Shown piece after piece: positions 1 to 5,383 of a DNA stretch of 8,596 bases. Positions within the stretch are counted from its first letter, which is position 1. Each line of letters begins with the position of its first letter. The stretch is taken from contig JAUXSZ010000196.1 of the NCBI GenBank assembly GCA_030679635.1, forward strand, positions 1 to 8,596. Reading direction: 5' to 3'. The DNA is from Sulfuricurvum sp. (GTDB lineage Bacteria > Campylobacterota > Campylobacteria > Campylobacterales > Sulfurimonadaceae). Under the pieces are notes generated by a model. The model ran no database searches. It saw nothing but the letters and a program-made list of their open reading frames with translations, and was not told where the DNA came from. Made by a program: the position numbers and the translations under genes.

Positions 1-127
1 TGAAACGTTTTTGGTGAAACTCGTGGAAGATTCTCTCCATGTATCCGAAGAGCAACGGGCCAAGGAACTGAAAGAAAAAAAATATTCTCAAGAAAGGTGG
101 AGTTTTCATGCAGACACTCATGCGTAA
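1..127 (+). CDS. Lipoate-protein ligase family protein, C-terminal end only (partial)
   Basis: The frame starting at base 2 is open from the window edge to a TAA at 125-127, giving 41 residues of a protein whose start lies upstream. The visible tail is charged and ends with the pattern ELKEKKYSQERWSF. This resembles the extreme C terminus of LplA/LipM-type lipoyl or octanoyl transferases, which often end in a helix followed by K/R-x-x-x-Y-x-x-x-x-W-x-F. Such enzymes load lipoate or octanoate onto a lysine of a carrier protein in the cytoplasm. The last 20 bases overlap lipA, which fits a co-translated lipoate operon. The assignment rests on a short tail plus its neighbours. No catalytic residue is visible, so another protein with a similar tail, for example a glycosyltransferase, is not excluded. 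Confidence 0.55.
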   Translation, partial: ETFLVKLVEDSLHVSEEQRAKELKEKKYSQERWSFHADTHA

Positions 128-962
128 ACCCCAATGGCTCCGTAAAAAGATTTCCCTCAGTGACCAAAAACCGATGGAGAGACTATTGGCGCAGGGGCGT
201 GTCCACACCATTTGCGAGGAGGCGATGTGTCCAAACATCAGTGAGTGTTTTAGCCAGAAGGTGGCAACCTTTATGATTCTGGGTACCGTATGCACCCGTG
301 CATGCACTTTTTGCGCTGTCAGCAGAGGCGTTCCCTTGGTTTTAAATCCTCACGAGCCTGAAAATGTGGCTAAAACGGTTAACCACCTCGGACTGCGCCA
401 TGTCGTCATTACGAGTTCTACACGCGATGACCTGAGTAATGGGGGAGCGGAGTATTTTTGCAAAACGGTACGTGCAATCAAAGCGCTTGACGATTCTATT
501 ACCGTAGAGTTGTTGATACCCGATATGAAAGAAAACCTCTCGGCACTTGAACAAGTGGCTAATAGCGGTGCCGAGATTATCGGTCATAACCTCGAGACGG
601 TATCTAGGCTGTATCATGTACGCAAAGGATCTGATTACGAACGCTCGCTGCGGGTACTGGAAAAACTCACCTCTTTGAATCCCGACATCGCGACCAAAAG
701 CGGCATTATGCTGGGATTTGGCGAGGGCGATGAGGAGATTCTGAGTCTTATGCAGGATTTACTGGATGTGGAGTGCCGGTATCTCAGTATCGGGCAGTAT
801 CTCTCCCCTTCGCATAAATATGAACCTGTTGTGGAGTATGTGGAGCCAAAGCGGTTTGAGTATCTTCGAGATCGAGGGATGGAGATGGGGTTTACCTATA
901 TCAAAAGCTCCCCCTATGCACGCAGCAGCTATATGGCACATGAATATTTGGAGGCAAAATGA
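108..962 (+). CDS. lipA: Lipoyl synthase (radical SAM)
   Basis: This 284-residue protein has the full LipA signature. The auxiliary cluster motif CX4CX5C is at C36, C41 and C47. The radical SAM motif CX3CX2C is at C62, C66 and C69. The C-terminal RSSY motif, whose serine ligates the auxiliary [4Fe-4S] cluster in known LipA structures, is at 272-275. The family inserts two sulfur atoms into a protein-bound octanoyl chain, consuming S-adenosylmethionine and the auxiliary cluster. The length is typical of short bacterial LipA. The ATG at 108 follows an AGGTGGAG ribosome site by five bases; an in-frame ATG at 120 is a weaker choice. The gene overlaps the preceding partial frame by 20 bases and the next gene by ATGA, so it sits in the middle of an operon. 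Confidence 0.97.
   Translation: MQTLMRKPQWLRKKISLSDQKPMERLLAQGRVHTICEEAMCPNISECFSQKVATFMILGTVCTRACTFCAVSRGVPLVLNPHEPENVAKTVNHLGLRHVVITSSTRDDLSNGGAEYFCKTVRAIKALDDSITVELLIPDMKENLSALEQVANSGAEIIGHNLETVSRLYHVRKGSDYERSLRVLEKLTSLNPDIATKSGIMLGFGEGDEEILSLMQDLLDVECRYLSIGQYLSPSHKYEPVVEYVEPKRFEYLRDRGMEMGFTYIKSSPYARSSYMAHEYLEAK
950..954 (+). promoter_or_regulatory. Ribosome binding site of lpd, inside the lipA end
   Basis: GGAGG lies within the last lipA codons. It is 4 bases before the ATG at 959 and 7 bases before a second in-frame ATG at 962. The second spacing is closer to optimal, so translation may start at 962 and the protein may lack its first methionine. Either way the gene is translationally coupled to lipA. 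Confidence 0.7.
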
Positions 963-2308
963 TGAAACAGTTTGATGCGGTAGTGATCGGGGCGGGGCCT
1001 GGCGGGTATGAAGCAGCCATTGAGCTCGGACGTGCGGGGATAAAAACGCTCCTGATAGATAAAAGCAAAGAGCGTATCGGCGGAACGTGCCTTAACGAGG
1101 GGTGTATCTCAACCAAAAATTATCTGGAGAGTGCAGGGTATGCCTCAAAAGCCTCCTATTTTTCCGACTGCGGATTGGAAGTCGCGGTCAAGGGGTTGAA
1201 TCTCCAGCGCTTAGGTGAGAAAACCGTATTGCTAAAAAATGAACTCCGTTCCGGTGTCGTATGGCAGCTGGAAAATGCAGGGGTTGAAATGCTCTATGGC
1301 TCTGCATCTTTTAGTGATTCCCACACCATTGAGGTCTCAGGAGAGAAGATCGGTTTTGAGAAGTGCATTATCGCAACGGGAGCGAAGGTGCGAGAAGTTT
1401 CCGTCCTCCCACTCGACGGTAAGAAAATTATCTCCAGCCGTGAGGTATTTGAGCTGACAACGCTCCCTAAATCGATAACCATTGTCGGAGGGGGTCCGAT
1501 CGGATGCGAATTTGCGACGTTCTTCCGTGCTTTTGGAGTAGACGTGACCCTCATCGCGCGCGGTACTCAACTTCTCTCAAGCGAAGATGAAGATATTTCC
1601 AAAGCGCTGTTACGGGCATTCAAAAAATCCGGTATCACGGTCATGACATCCGCGTCGGTTCTAAAAGCCGAAGTGCACAGCGAGGGGGTAACCTTGCGTA
1701 TCCAAGCAGAAGCCCAAGAGACCATTGTGTGTGAACTCATCCTCTGCGCAATGGGCCGAGATCCTTATACCCAAGAGCTAATGCCTCAAAATGCAGGAGT
1801 AGAATTGTCCCCTCGTGGTTTTATTAAAGTGAATGACTCTTTTCAAACCATCCAACCGCATATTTATGCACTCGGTGACTGCATCGACACGCCGGCCTAT
1901 GCACATACCGCCTATGCCGAAGCAAAAATTGCCGCGTATAACCTCATCAACGACACTACGCAGCGCAACGAACACATCAATCCCTCAACCACCTTTTCCG
2001 ATCCTCAAATCGCAAGCTGCGGATTGAAAGAAAAAGAGGCAAACGAGCAAGGCAAAGCCATCGAGATTAAAAAAGCCTTTTTCAAAGTCAATGCAAAAGC
2101 CAAAATCAACGGAGATGATTCCGGATTTGCCAAACTGATCGTGTGTGCCGATACGGGTGTCATCCTGGGTGCATCGATTATCGGGGTGGAAGCGACCGAA
2201 ATCATTCACGAAATGGTGGTAGCGGTAGAGAAAAAGCTAATGGCCAAAGATCTTATCGCGATGATCCATGCACATCCGAGTGTCTCTGAGATTGTACGAT
2301 ATCTGTAA
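959..2308 (+). CDS. lpd: Dihydrolipoamide dehydrogenase-type flavoprotein disulfide reductase
   Basis: This 449-residue class I pyridine nucleotide-disulfide oxidoreductase carries the expected parts in order: FAD-binding GAGPGG at 11-16, redox-active disulfide GGTCLNEGC (C44 and C49), a second dinucleotide fold GGGPIG at 177-182, the FAD-contacting ALGD at 304-307, and a C-terminal dimer-interface active site HPSVSE with H439 and E444. The His-Glu pair and the operon with lipA support dihydrolipoamide as substrate, reoxidised after glycine cleavage or 2-oxoacid decarboxylation. It is slightly short for Lpd (usually about 460-475). At the end of the second beta strand of the nucleotide fold it has A200-R201, where NAD-dependent Lpd has Glu plus a hydrophobic residue. 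NADPH use, or another disulfide substrate, is therefore possible. The start is ATG 959 or 962. Confidence 0.9.
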   Translation: MMKQFDAVVIGAGPGGYEAAIELGRAGIKTLLIDKSKERIGGTCLNEGCISTKNYLESAGYASKASYFSDCGLEVAVKGLNLQRLGEKTVLLKNELRSGVVWQLENAGVEMLYGSASFSDSHTIEVSGEKIGFEKCIIATGAKVREVSVLPLDGKKIISSREVFELTTLPKSITIVGGGPIGCEFATFFRAFGVDVTLIARGTQLLSSEDEDISKALLRAFKKSGITVMTSASVLKAEVHSEGVTLRIQAEAQETIVCELILCAMGRDPYTQELMPQNAGVELSPRGFIKVNDSFQTIQPHIYALGDCIDTPAYAHTAYAEAKIAAYNLINDTTQRNEHINPSTTFSDPQIASCGLKEKEANEQGKAIEIKKAFFKVNAKAKINGDDSGFAKLIVCADTGVILGASIIGVEATEIIHEMVVAVEKKLMAKDLIAMIHAHPSVSEIVRYL

Positions 2309-2340
2309 ATACTATATTCTAGTCATTACTTTTACATTGA

Positions 2341-2604
2341 TTAGCTTTCGTAAAACGGATTTTCAATAGTCTCTGCGGAGTCTGTCTCAATACTCTCAGG
2401 AAGCTGCTTATCACGCTTCAGAGCCTCAATCGACGCATCGATAATTCGCTTGAGCTTTAAAGCACGTTCGAGCCCTATGCGGTCCTTTGTAATATCCAAA
2501 GAGCCATAAAGCGAAATACGGTCAAGACGGTTTTCTACCGTAAGATTCTCAATCAAAAAACTGTCGGTTTCGTTTTCATACGCCATAAATGATATAGGGG
2601 TCAT
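2341..2604 (-). CDS. Conserved-looking hypothetical protein, 87 residues
   Basis: I do not recognise a named function. The frame runs from an ATG at 2604 to a TAA at 2341-2343. An in-frame TTG at 2613 would add three residues, but the AAAGGA at its front sits too close to that TTG and fits the ATG better. The protein is soluble and acidic with no signal peptide. It has a central stretch ENRLDRISLYGSLDI that looks like beta strands, then a basic helix (about residues 45-68) and an acidic tail ending NPFYES. The sentence-like order of strand, helix and tail resembles a widespread short hypothetical family, but this is memory of style only. The start lies 2 bases after the nuclease stop, so the two genes are probably co-transcribed. 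Its stop faces lpd across 32 bases. Confidence 0.75.
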   Translation of the reverse strand: MTPISFMAYENETDSFLIENLTVENRLDRISLYGSLDITKDRIGLERALKLKRIIDASIEALKRDKQLPESIETDSAETIENPFYES

Positions 2605-2606
2605 GG

Positions 2607-3437
2607 TTACCAATTCCTTTTAAAAAGTTTTTCCAGTAAACGGATTATACCCGTATCGCTGAAGGTGTTGTGTGACCGGCCGTTTCTCACTTCGGGCTCC
2701 GGTAAATTCATCGCCGTTTGTTTGGCAGAGGCTTTCATCTGCGGAAAAAACCGAATTCCCGACATCTGCTCAAGTTCCGTAATACTGATAACCTCATAGT
2801 CGTTGCCAGGAGCATTCTCAACGACATAAGCAGCCCCTTTTCCAGTAGCGGGGTCATAGATCGCTTTGTAGATTTTTGTGGGTATTAACACTCTTCCTCC
2901 TATGCGTTGAACCGATGTCCCCATGAACAGGGGTCCCGTAATCACATAGAGTTCCCCTTTGTTCTTCGTGAGTTGGCGTGTAGCTCCTTCGATGCCGGCC
3001 CAGATGCCGCGATTGTTGTCCGAGTTTTGTGGAACCATGTTTGCCAGAGTAAAACACTCCTGCTGTGCTAATTTAGTCGGCATATCCGCAGAGGGGGCCA
3101 TATGTCCTCGATCATAGCCTGAATGGGAGTAATCTTTAAGCTCCGAGCGCTCATAAGGACTCAACTGCTCCTCCGGATGAAAATTATTGCTTCTTCTGGT
3201 TTTAGAACGCAACCCCTCACGTGTCAGACGCTCCGCACTCCACAACGGCGTACGGGAAACTCCTGAGTGCATGACGGCAAAGGACGAATAGCACAGCTCT
3301 GTGTTTTTATTATTTAGTTTTGCATTGAGAATATCGGGGGCTTCATTGCTGTAATAGATGCCGGTACATTGAGTAGGGGAAGAAAGCAGAGCAGTTGATA
3401 ATAGGGTTGAACTTATGAGCACGGTCACGTGTTTCAT
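2607..3437 (-). CDS. Exported DNA/RNA non-specific endonuclease (NucA/Serratia nuclease family)
   Basis: This 276-residue protein carries the beta-beta-alpha-metal nuclease signature. DRGHMAP is at 109-115, with H112 as general base. NMVPQ follows, then NNRGIW, where N142 lies 30 residues after the histidine, matching the spacing of the catalytic His and Mg-binding Asn in Serratia nuclease. Family members cut DNA and RNA without sequence preference. The frame can be extended to 3503, but starting at M 3437 gives a signal peptide (MKHVTVLISSTLLSTALLSS), so export to the periplasm or outside is likely. A Cys at about 24 lacks a proper lipobox. C49 and C128 could form a disulfide after export. 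No strong ribosome site precedes 3437. It lies 35 bases after the DUF1294 gene. Roles in nutrient scavenging or extracellular DNA turnover are inference. Confidence 0.92.
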   Translation of the reverse strand: MKHVTVLISSTLLSTALLSSPTQCTGIYYSNEAPDILNAKLNNKNTELCYSSFAVMHSGVSRTPLWSAERLTREGLRSKTRRSNNFHPEEQLSPYERSELKDYSHSGYDRGHMAPSADMPTKLAQQECFTLANMVPQNSDNNRGIWAGIEGATRQLTKNKGELYVITGPLFMGTSVQRIGGRVLIPTKIYKAIYDPATGKGAAYVVENAPGNDYEVISITELEQMSGIRFFPQMKASAKQTAMNLPEPEVRNGRSHNTFSDTGIIRLLEKLFKRNW

Positions 3438-3472
3438 GCGATTATCCGAAAGGTGAATTTTTAGAAGAGGAT

Positions 3473-3748
3473 TCAATGAAAATATCGGTTCCACAAAAAC
3501 CATCCAATGGCGCTATGAACTGATAAAATCATCCACAGTACGTATTTAAACTTCTGCGTTTTATGGCGGAACAGCCGTTGAGCGGCAATGGCTCCGACAC
3601 TTCCGCCGATGAGGGCCCAAAACAGCAGATTCTTTTCACTGATGCGGTAGCGATTGGAAATAGCCAAATATTTGTCTACTCCAAAAGCAATCAGCGTTAT
3701 GGCGTTTAGTGATAAAAAGATATAGAGTAAATAGTTCATTGGCAGCAT
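3473..3748 (-). CDS. DUF1294 family small membrane protein
   Basis: This protein of 91 residues matches the DUF1294 pattern. An N-terminal membrane helix (about 4-24) is followed by FGVDKYLA, then RISEKNLLFWALIGGSVGA, then an FRHKTQKFKY loop and a C-terminal hydrophobic helix ending near the terminus. About three membrane-spanning segments are expected in the inner membrane. The family has no established biochemical function; some members are fused to cold-shock domains. The start is ATG 3748, with ATG 3739 as an in-frame alternative; neither has a strong ribosome site. It is the first gene of a minus-strand group with the nuclease and the 87-residue protein, and a promoter is visible just upstream. 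Confidence 0.88.
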   Translation of the reverse strand: MLPMNYLLYIFLSLNAITLIAFGVDKYLAISNRYRISEKNLLFWALIGGSVGAIAAQRLFRHKTQKFKYVLWMILSVHSAIGWFLWNRYFH

Positions 3749-3776
3749 TTTAGCGCAATTCTTTTTTTAGCTCTTT

Positions 3777-3805
3777 ATTATGGCAAACCTGAAAAATAGC
3801 AGCAA
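3777..3805 (-). promoter_or_regulatory. Sigma70-type promoter for the DUF1294-nuclease group
   Basis: On the minus strand TTGCTG (3805-3800) and CATAAT (3782-3777) are separated by exactly 17 bases. Transcription would start near 3770, about 22 bases before the ATG at 3748. The -10 box matches five of six consensus positions; the -35 box matches in its first three. No other gene lies between, so this is the natural start of the minus-strand transcript. Confidence 0.55.
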
Positions 3806-3869
3806 AGCTTTTGGATATAGTACAGTCTTTATTAATCTAATTTGTTTATTTTTAAGTATTTATATTTTA

Positions 3870-3898
3870 TTGTCATATAATTTTAATTCTGATAGAAT
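3870..3898 (+). promoter_or_regulatory. Sigma70-type promoter with extended -10 for the lipoprotein gene
   Basis: TTGTCA (3870-3875) and TAGAAT (3893-3898) are separated by 17 bases. A TG at 3890-3891 one base before the -10 box makes it an extended -10. The surrounding DNA is very AT-rich with T tracts upstream, which favours strong activity. Predicted start of transcription is near 3905, leaving a 5' leader of about 36 bases. A TATAAT at 3876-3881 is an alternative -10 without a matching -35. Confidence 0.65.
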
Positions 3899-3905
3899 AA
3901 CGAAC

Positions 3906-3917
3906 GTGAGAAATCAC
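3906..3917 (+). promoter_or_regulatory. Short hairpin or operator at the predicted 5' end of the lipoprotein mRNA
   Basis: GTGA-GAAA-TCAC forms a four-pair stem with a GNRA-type tetraloop. It falls directly at the predicted transcript start, so it could be a 5' stabilising hairpin or a small operator. Four pairs alone can arise by chance. Confidence 0.3.
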
Positions 3918-3940
3918 ATTTTTAAATATAAGGAAACAAA

Positions 3941-4306
3941 ATGAATGAATTTAAAACGATAGCAGCGACCGTCATTATGATGACGACACTCGTAGGATGT
4001 GCGACAAAAGCACCAACTACAGGCGATTTCATGCGAATGCATGCGGCTGAGGGGAAGGCAGAAGGGATAGATCAAAAACAGATTGCAAAAGAGTGGGATC
4101 AAGGATCAAAATTAAAGCAATCGGGGGCAAAACTGGTTAAGGAGGGAGAAGAACTTATGAAATCTGGAGATAAAGATATAACTACCGGAAAACAAAATAT
4201 TGAGCAAGGGAACAAAGATATAGCCGAAGGGACGACACTTATGGAAAAAAGTGAGCAGAAGTTTAAGGAAAAATATCCGAATCAAGAACTCGACCTCAAT
4301 AAGTAA
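3941..4306 (+). CDS. Small lipoprotein with seven-residue glycine repeats
   Basis: The protein has 121 residues. Residues 1-20 form a lipoprotein signal peptide with lipobox LVGC, so C20 should be lipidated and the mature protein anchored to a membrane, probably facing the periplasm. After a short linker the middle is a regular repeat: glycines at 55, 62, 69, 76, 83, 90 and 97, exactly seven apart, with charged residues between and one Leu or Ile per repeat. The pattern predicts a long helix or coiled coil with glycine along one face. The C terminus is Lys/Glu-rich. A clear AGGA lies six bases before the ATG. The gene has its own promoter and a terminator, and heads a group of small genes with stress-family members. 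I know no function for it; a periplasmic spacer or stress-induced envelope lipoprotein is inference. Confidence 0.85.
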   Translation: MNEFKTIAATVIMMTTLVGCATKAPTTGDFMRMHAAEGKAEGIDQKQIAKEWDQGSKLKQSGAKLVKEGEELMKSGDKDITTGKQNIEQGNKDIAEGTTLMEKSEQKFKEKYPNQELDLNK

Positions 4307-4311
4307 TCCTC

Positions 4312-4338
4312 AAGGGTATGCTTTCTGGCATACCTTTT
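4312..4338 (+). terminator. Rho-independent terminator after the lipoprotein gene
   Basis: GGTATGC (4315-4321) pairs with GCATACC (4328-4334) around a six-base loop. The stem extends by a G-T wobble and two A-T pairs (4312-4314 with 4335-4337), and TTTT follows at 4335-4338. It begins five bases after the stop codon and separates the lipoprotein from the genes downstream. Confidence 0.8.
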
Positions 4339-4448
4339 CATCCTTCCAAGATTAACTCTACTTTTTATATTTAATAAAGCTTGATTAATGTATTCTAACA
4401 ATATATATGTTATTTTGTTTATATTTAATCAATAGTATCAAAATACAT

Positions 4449-4481
4449 ATTGTAGTAAATTTGGTTTACTAAATTTACAAT
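4449..4481 (+). repeat. Imperfect AT-rich inverted repeat upstream of the lmo0937-like gene
   Basis: ATTGTA (4449-4454) pairs with TACAAT (4476-4481). Inside, GTAAA (4455-4459) pairs with TTTAC (4465-4469) around TTTGG, leaving TAAATT as a bulge. A second small dyad, GCCA-ATATA-TGGC, follows at 4484-4496, just before the ribosome site. The whole stretch 4339-4510 is very AT-rich and holds no gene. It must contain the promoter for the next gene if the upstream terminator is efficient. TACAAT at 4476-4481 could be its -10 box, but no well-spaced -35 is visible. Confidence 0.35.
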
Positions 4482-4510
4482 ACGCCAATATATGGCAATA
4501 AAGGTATCAA

Positions 4511-4657
4511 ATGCTTGAAACTATTGCAGTCGTACTCATTCTCCTTTGGATACTAGGTTTCGTCACTTCGTATACGTTGGGTGGATTTATTCATCTCCTT
4601 TTAGTCATCGCGGTTGTGGTGATTTTAGTTCGTATCATTCAAGGTCGTCGATTGTAA
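4511..4657 (+). CDS. lmo0937-like small membrane protein, 48 residues
   Basis: The frame from ATG 4511 to TAA 4655-4657 gives a very hydrophobic 48-residue peptide. An N-terminal helix with LILLWILGF (about 3-18) is followed by a short SYTLGGFIH turn, then a second helix LLLVIAVVVILV (about 29-40) and a basic end RIIQGRRL. This layout, with the LWxLG motif, the GGxIHLLLVIA segment and a terminal arginine cluster, matches what I know as the lmo0937 family of tiny membrane proteins, found widely in bacteria and of unknown function. It would form a two-helix hairpin in the inner membrane with the basic tail in the cytoplasm. AAAGG precedes the ATG at good spacing. The gene stands alone between the upstream terminator and further hairpins, but in one direction with the neighbouring small genes. 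Confidence 0.85.
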   Translation: MLETIAVVLILLWILGFVTSYTLGGFIHLLLVIAVVVILVRIIQGRRL

Positions 4658-4662
4658 TGACC

Positions 4663-4678
4663 CACAAATACTTTTGTG
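4663..4678 (+). repeat. Small hairpin after the lmo0937-like gene
   Basis: CACAAA (4663-4668) and TTTGTG (4673-4678) form a six-pair stem around TACT, five bases after the stop codon. There is no T run after it, so it is at best a weak terminator or an mRNA 3' end stabiliser. Confidence 0.35.
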
Positions 4679-4729
4679 CAGTAGGGCAGTCAAGCACATA
4701 GTATGATTTTTTCAATTTCGACAATTATT

Positions 4730-4754
4730 TTTCTACAAACTGACCTTGTAGAAA
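4730..4754. repeat. Perfect 9-bp inverted repeat upstream of the two-helix membrane protein gene
   Basis: TTTCTACAA (4730-4738) and TTGTAGAAA (4746-4754) are exact inverted copies around ACTGACC. The repeat ends 27 bases before the ATG at 4782. What follows is A-rich rather than T-rich, so it is a poor plus-strand terminator. It could be an operator for a dimeric regulator or a hairpin in the 5' leader of the next mRNA. The rest of 4679-4781 shows no gene. Confidence 0.55.
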
Positions 4755-4781
4755 TCTAAAAAAATTTAAAGCAGAGAGATA

Positions 4782-5003
4782 ATGAACATACTTAGAATCA
4801 TGGCAATTATGCTAATTATAGGCGGAGTACTCGGATTGGTATATGGAAGTTTTAGTTATACGAAAGAGACCCATGAGACCAAGCTGGGGCCAATCGATGT
4901 ATCGATAAAAGAAAAGGAAACGCTCAATGTTCCGGTTTGGGCTGGAGCAGGGGCAATAGCATTTGGTAGTTTAATACTACTTTTTGGAAATAAGAGGGAC
5001 TAA
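4782..5003 (+). CDS. Two-helix small membrane protein
   Basis: The 73-residue protein has an N-terminal hydrophobic helix (about 5-25, rich in Ile, Gly and Leu). A polar loop of about 25 residues follows, containing KLGPIDVSIKEKETLNVP, and then a second helix (about 50-68, with AGAGAIAFGSLILLFG) and a short basic end. Two membrane-spanning helices in the inner membrane with the loop outside are expected. Small proteins of this layout occur in many bacteria without a known function, and I cannot assign a named family with confidence. The ribosome site (GAGAGA) is weak. It lies 33 bases before the sll1863-like gene with no terminator between, so the two are probably one transcript. Neighbours point to a stress or envelope role, which is inference. 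Confidence 0.8.
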   Translation: MNILRIMAIMLIIGGVLGLVYGSFSYTKETHETKLGPIDVSIKEKETLNVPVWAGAGAIAFGSLILLFGNKRD

Positions 5004-5036
5004 CTCTTTACCATTTTTAAATAAAGGAAATGCATT

Positions 5037-5327
5037 ATGAGTACAAAAAAAGCATATAAAGAAAAAATTGAAGCAGAACTGGACTTGGCTGAGGCAAAAT
5101 TAGCCGAACTCAAAGCCGAAGCGAAAAATTCTGCTGCCGATGTTCATATTAAATATAGTGAGCATGCGGATAAGCTTGAACAGATGGTTAATGTCACAAA
5201 AGTAAAACTCAAAGAATTGGATGACGCCCGTGAGGATGCATGGGAACACCTTAAAGAAGGTGTGGAAAGTGCATGGGGTACATTAAGTGCTGCGGTACAA
5301 GATGCTGCTGCCAAGTTTAAAAAATAA
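5037..5327 (+). CDS. sll1863-like coiled-coil stress protein
   Basis: This 96-residue protein has no signal peptide and is almost wholly helical. Residues 1-63 form a charged Ala/Glu/Lys/Leu coiled coil (AELDLAEAKLAELKAEAK and KVKLKELDDA). A conserved-looking end follows with EDAWEHLKEGVESAW (W69 and W80) and AAAKFKK. This two-part layout matches proteins annotated as the sll1863 family stress response protein, whose mechanism is unknown. It is probably cytoplasmic, perhaps membrane-associating through its amphipathic end. AAAGGA lies about eight bases before the ATG at 5037. It is the last gene of the plus-strand small-gene group, and a strong hairpin lies 36 bases after its stop. Confidence 0.85.
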   Translation: MSTKKAYKEKIEAELDLAEAKLAELKAEAKNSAADVHIKYSEHADKLEQMVNVTKVKLKELDDAREDAWEHLKEGVESAWGTLSAAVQDAAAKFKK

Positions 5328-5363
5328 AAGTGCTATCGATTTTTAATCCTCTTCATTTTCTAC

Positions 5364-5383
5364 TTTCCCGCTTATGCGGGAAA
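5364..5383. terminator. Hairpin terminator after the sll1863-like gene
   Basis: TTTCCCGC (5364-5371) pairs perfectly with GCGGGAAA (5376-5383) around TTAT. The GC core with A/T flanks is typical of a terminator that can act in both directions. The plus-strand tail is only partly T-rich (ACATTTAATTT), so efficiency on that strand may be modest. Confidence 0.7.

Noticed and set aside
342..617. Minus-strand 91-codon frame
   Set aside because: It is antisense to the conserved core of lipA and has no ribosome site or recognisable motif.
2309..2340. Terminator between convergent lpd and the 87-residue gene
   Set aside because: The 32-base gap is AT-rich but no convincing stem with a T run is visible.
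3438..3503. Upstream extension of the nuclease frame by 22 codons
   Set aside because: It would overlap the end of the DUF1294 gene and bury the signal peptide inside the protein; the internal Met at 3437 gives a normal exported start.
4307..4510. Possible CRISPR-like or tandem repeats in the AT-rich gap
   Set aside because: The repeated words are short inverted AT-rich segments with no regular spacing or unit length; they do not form an array.
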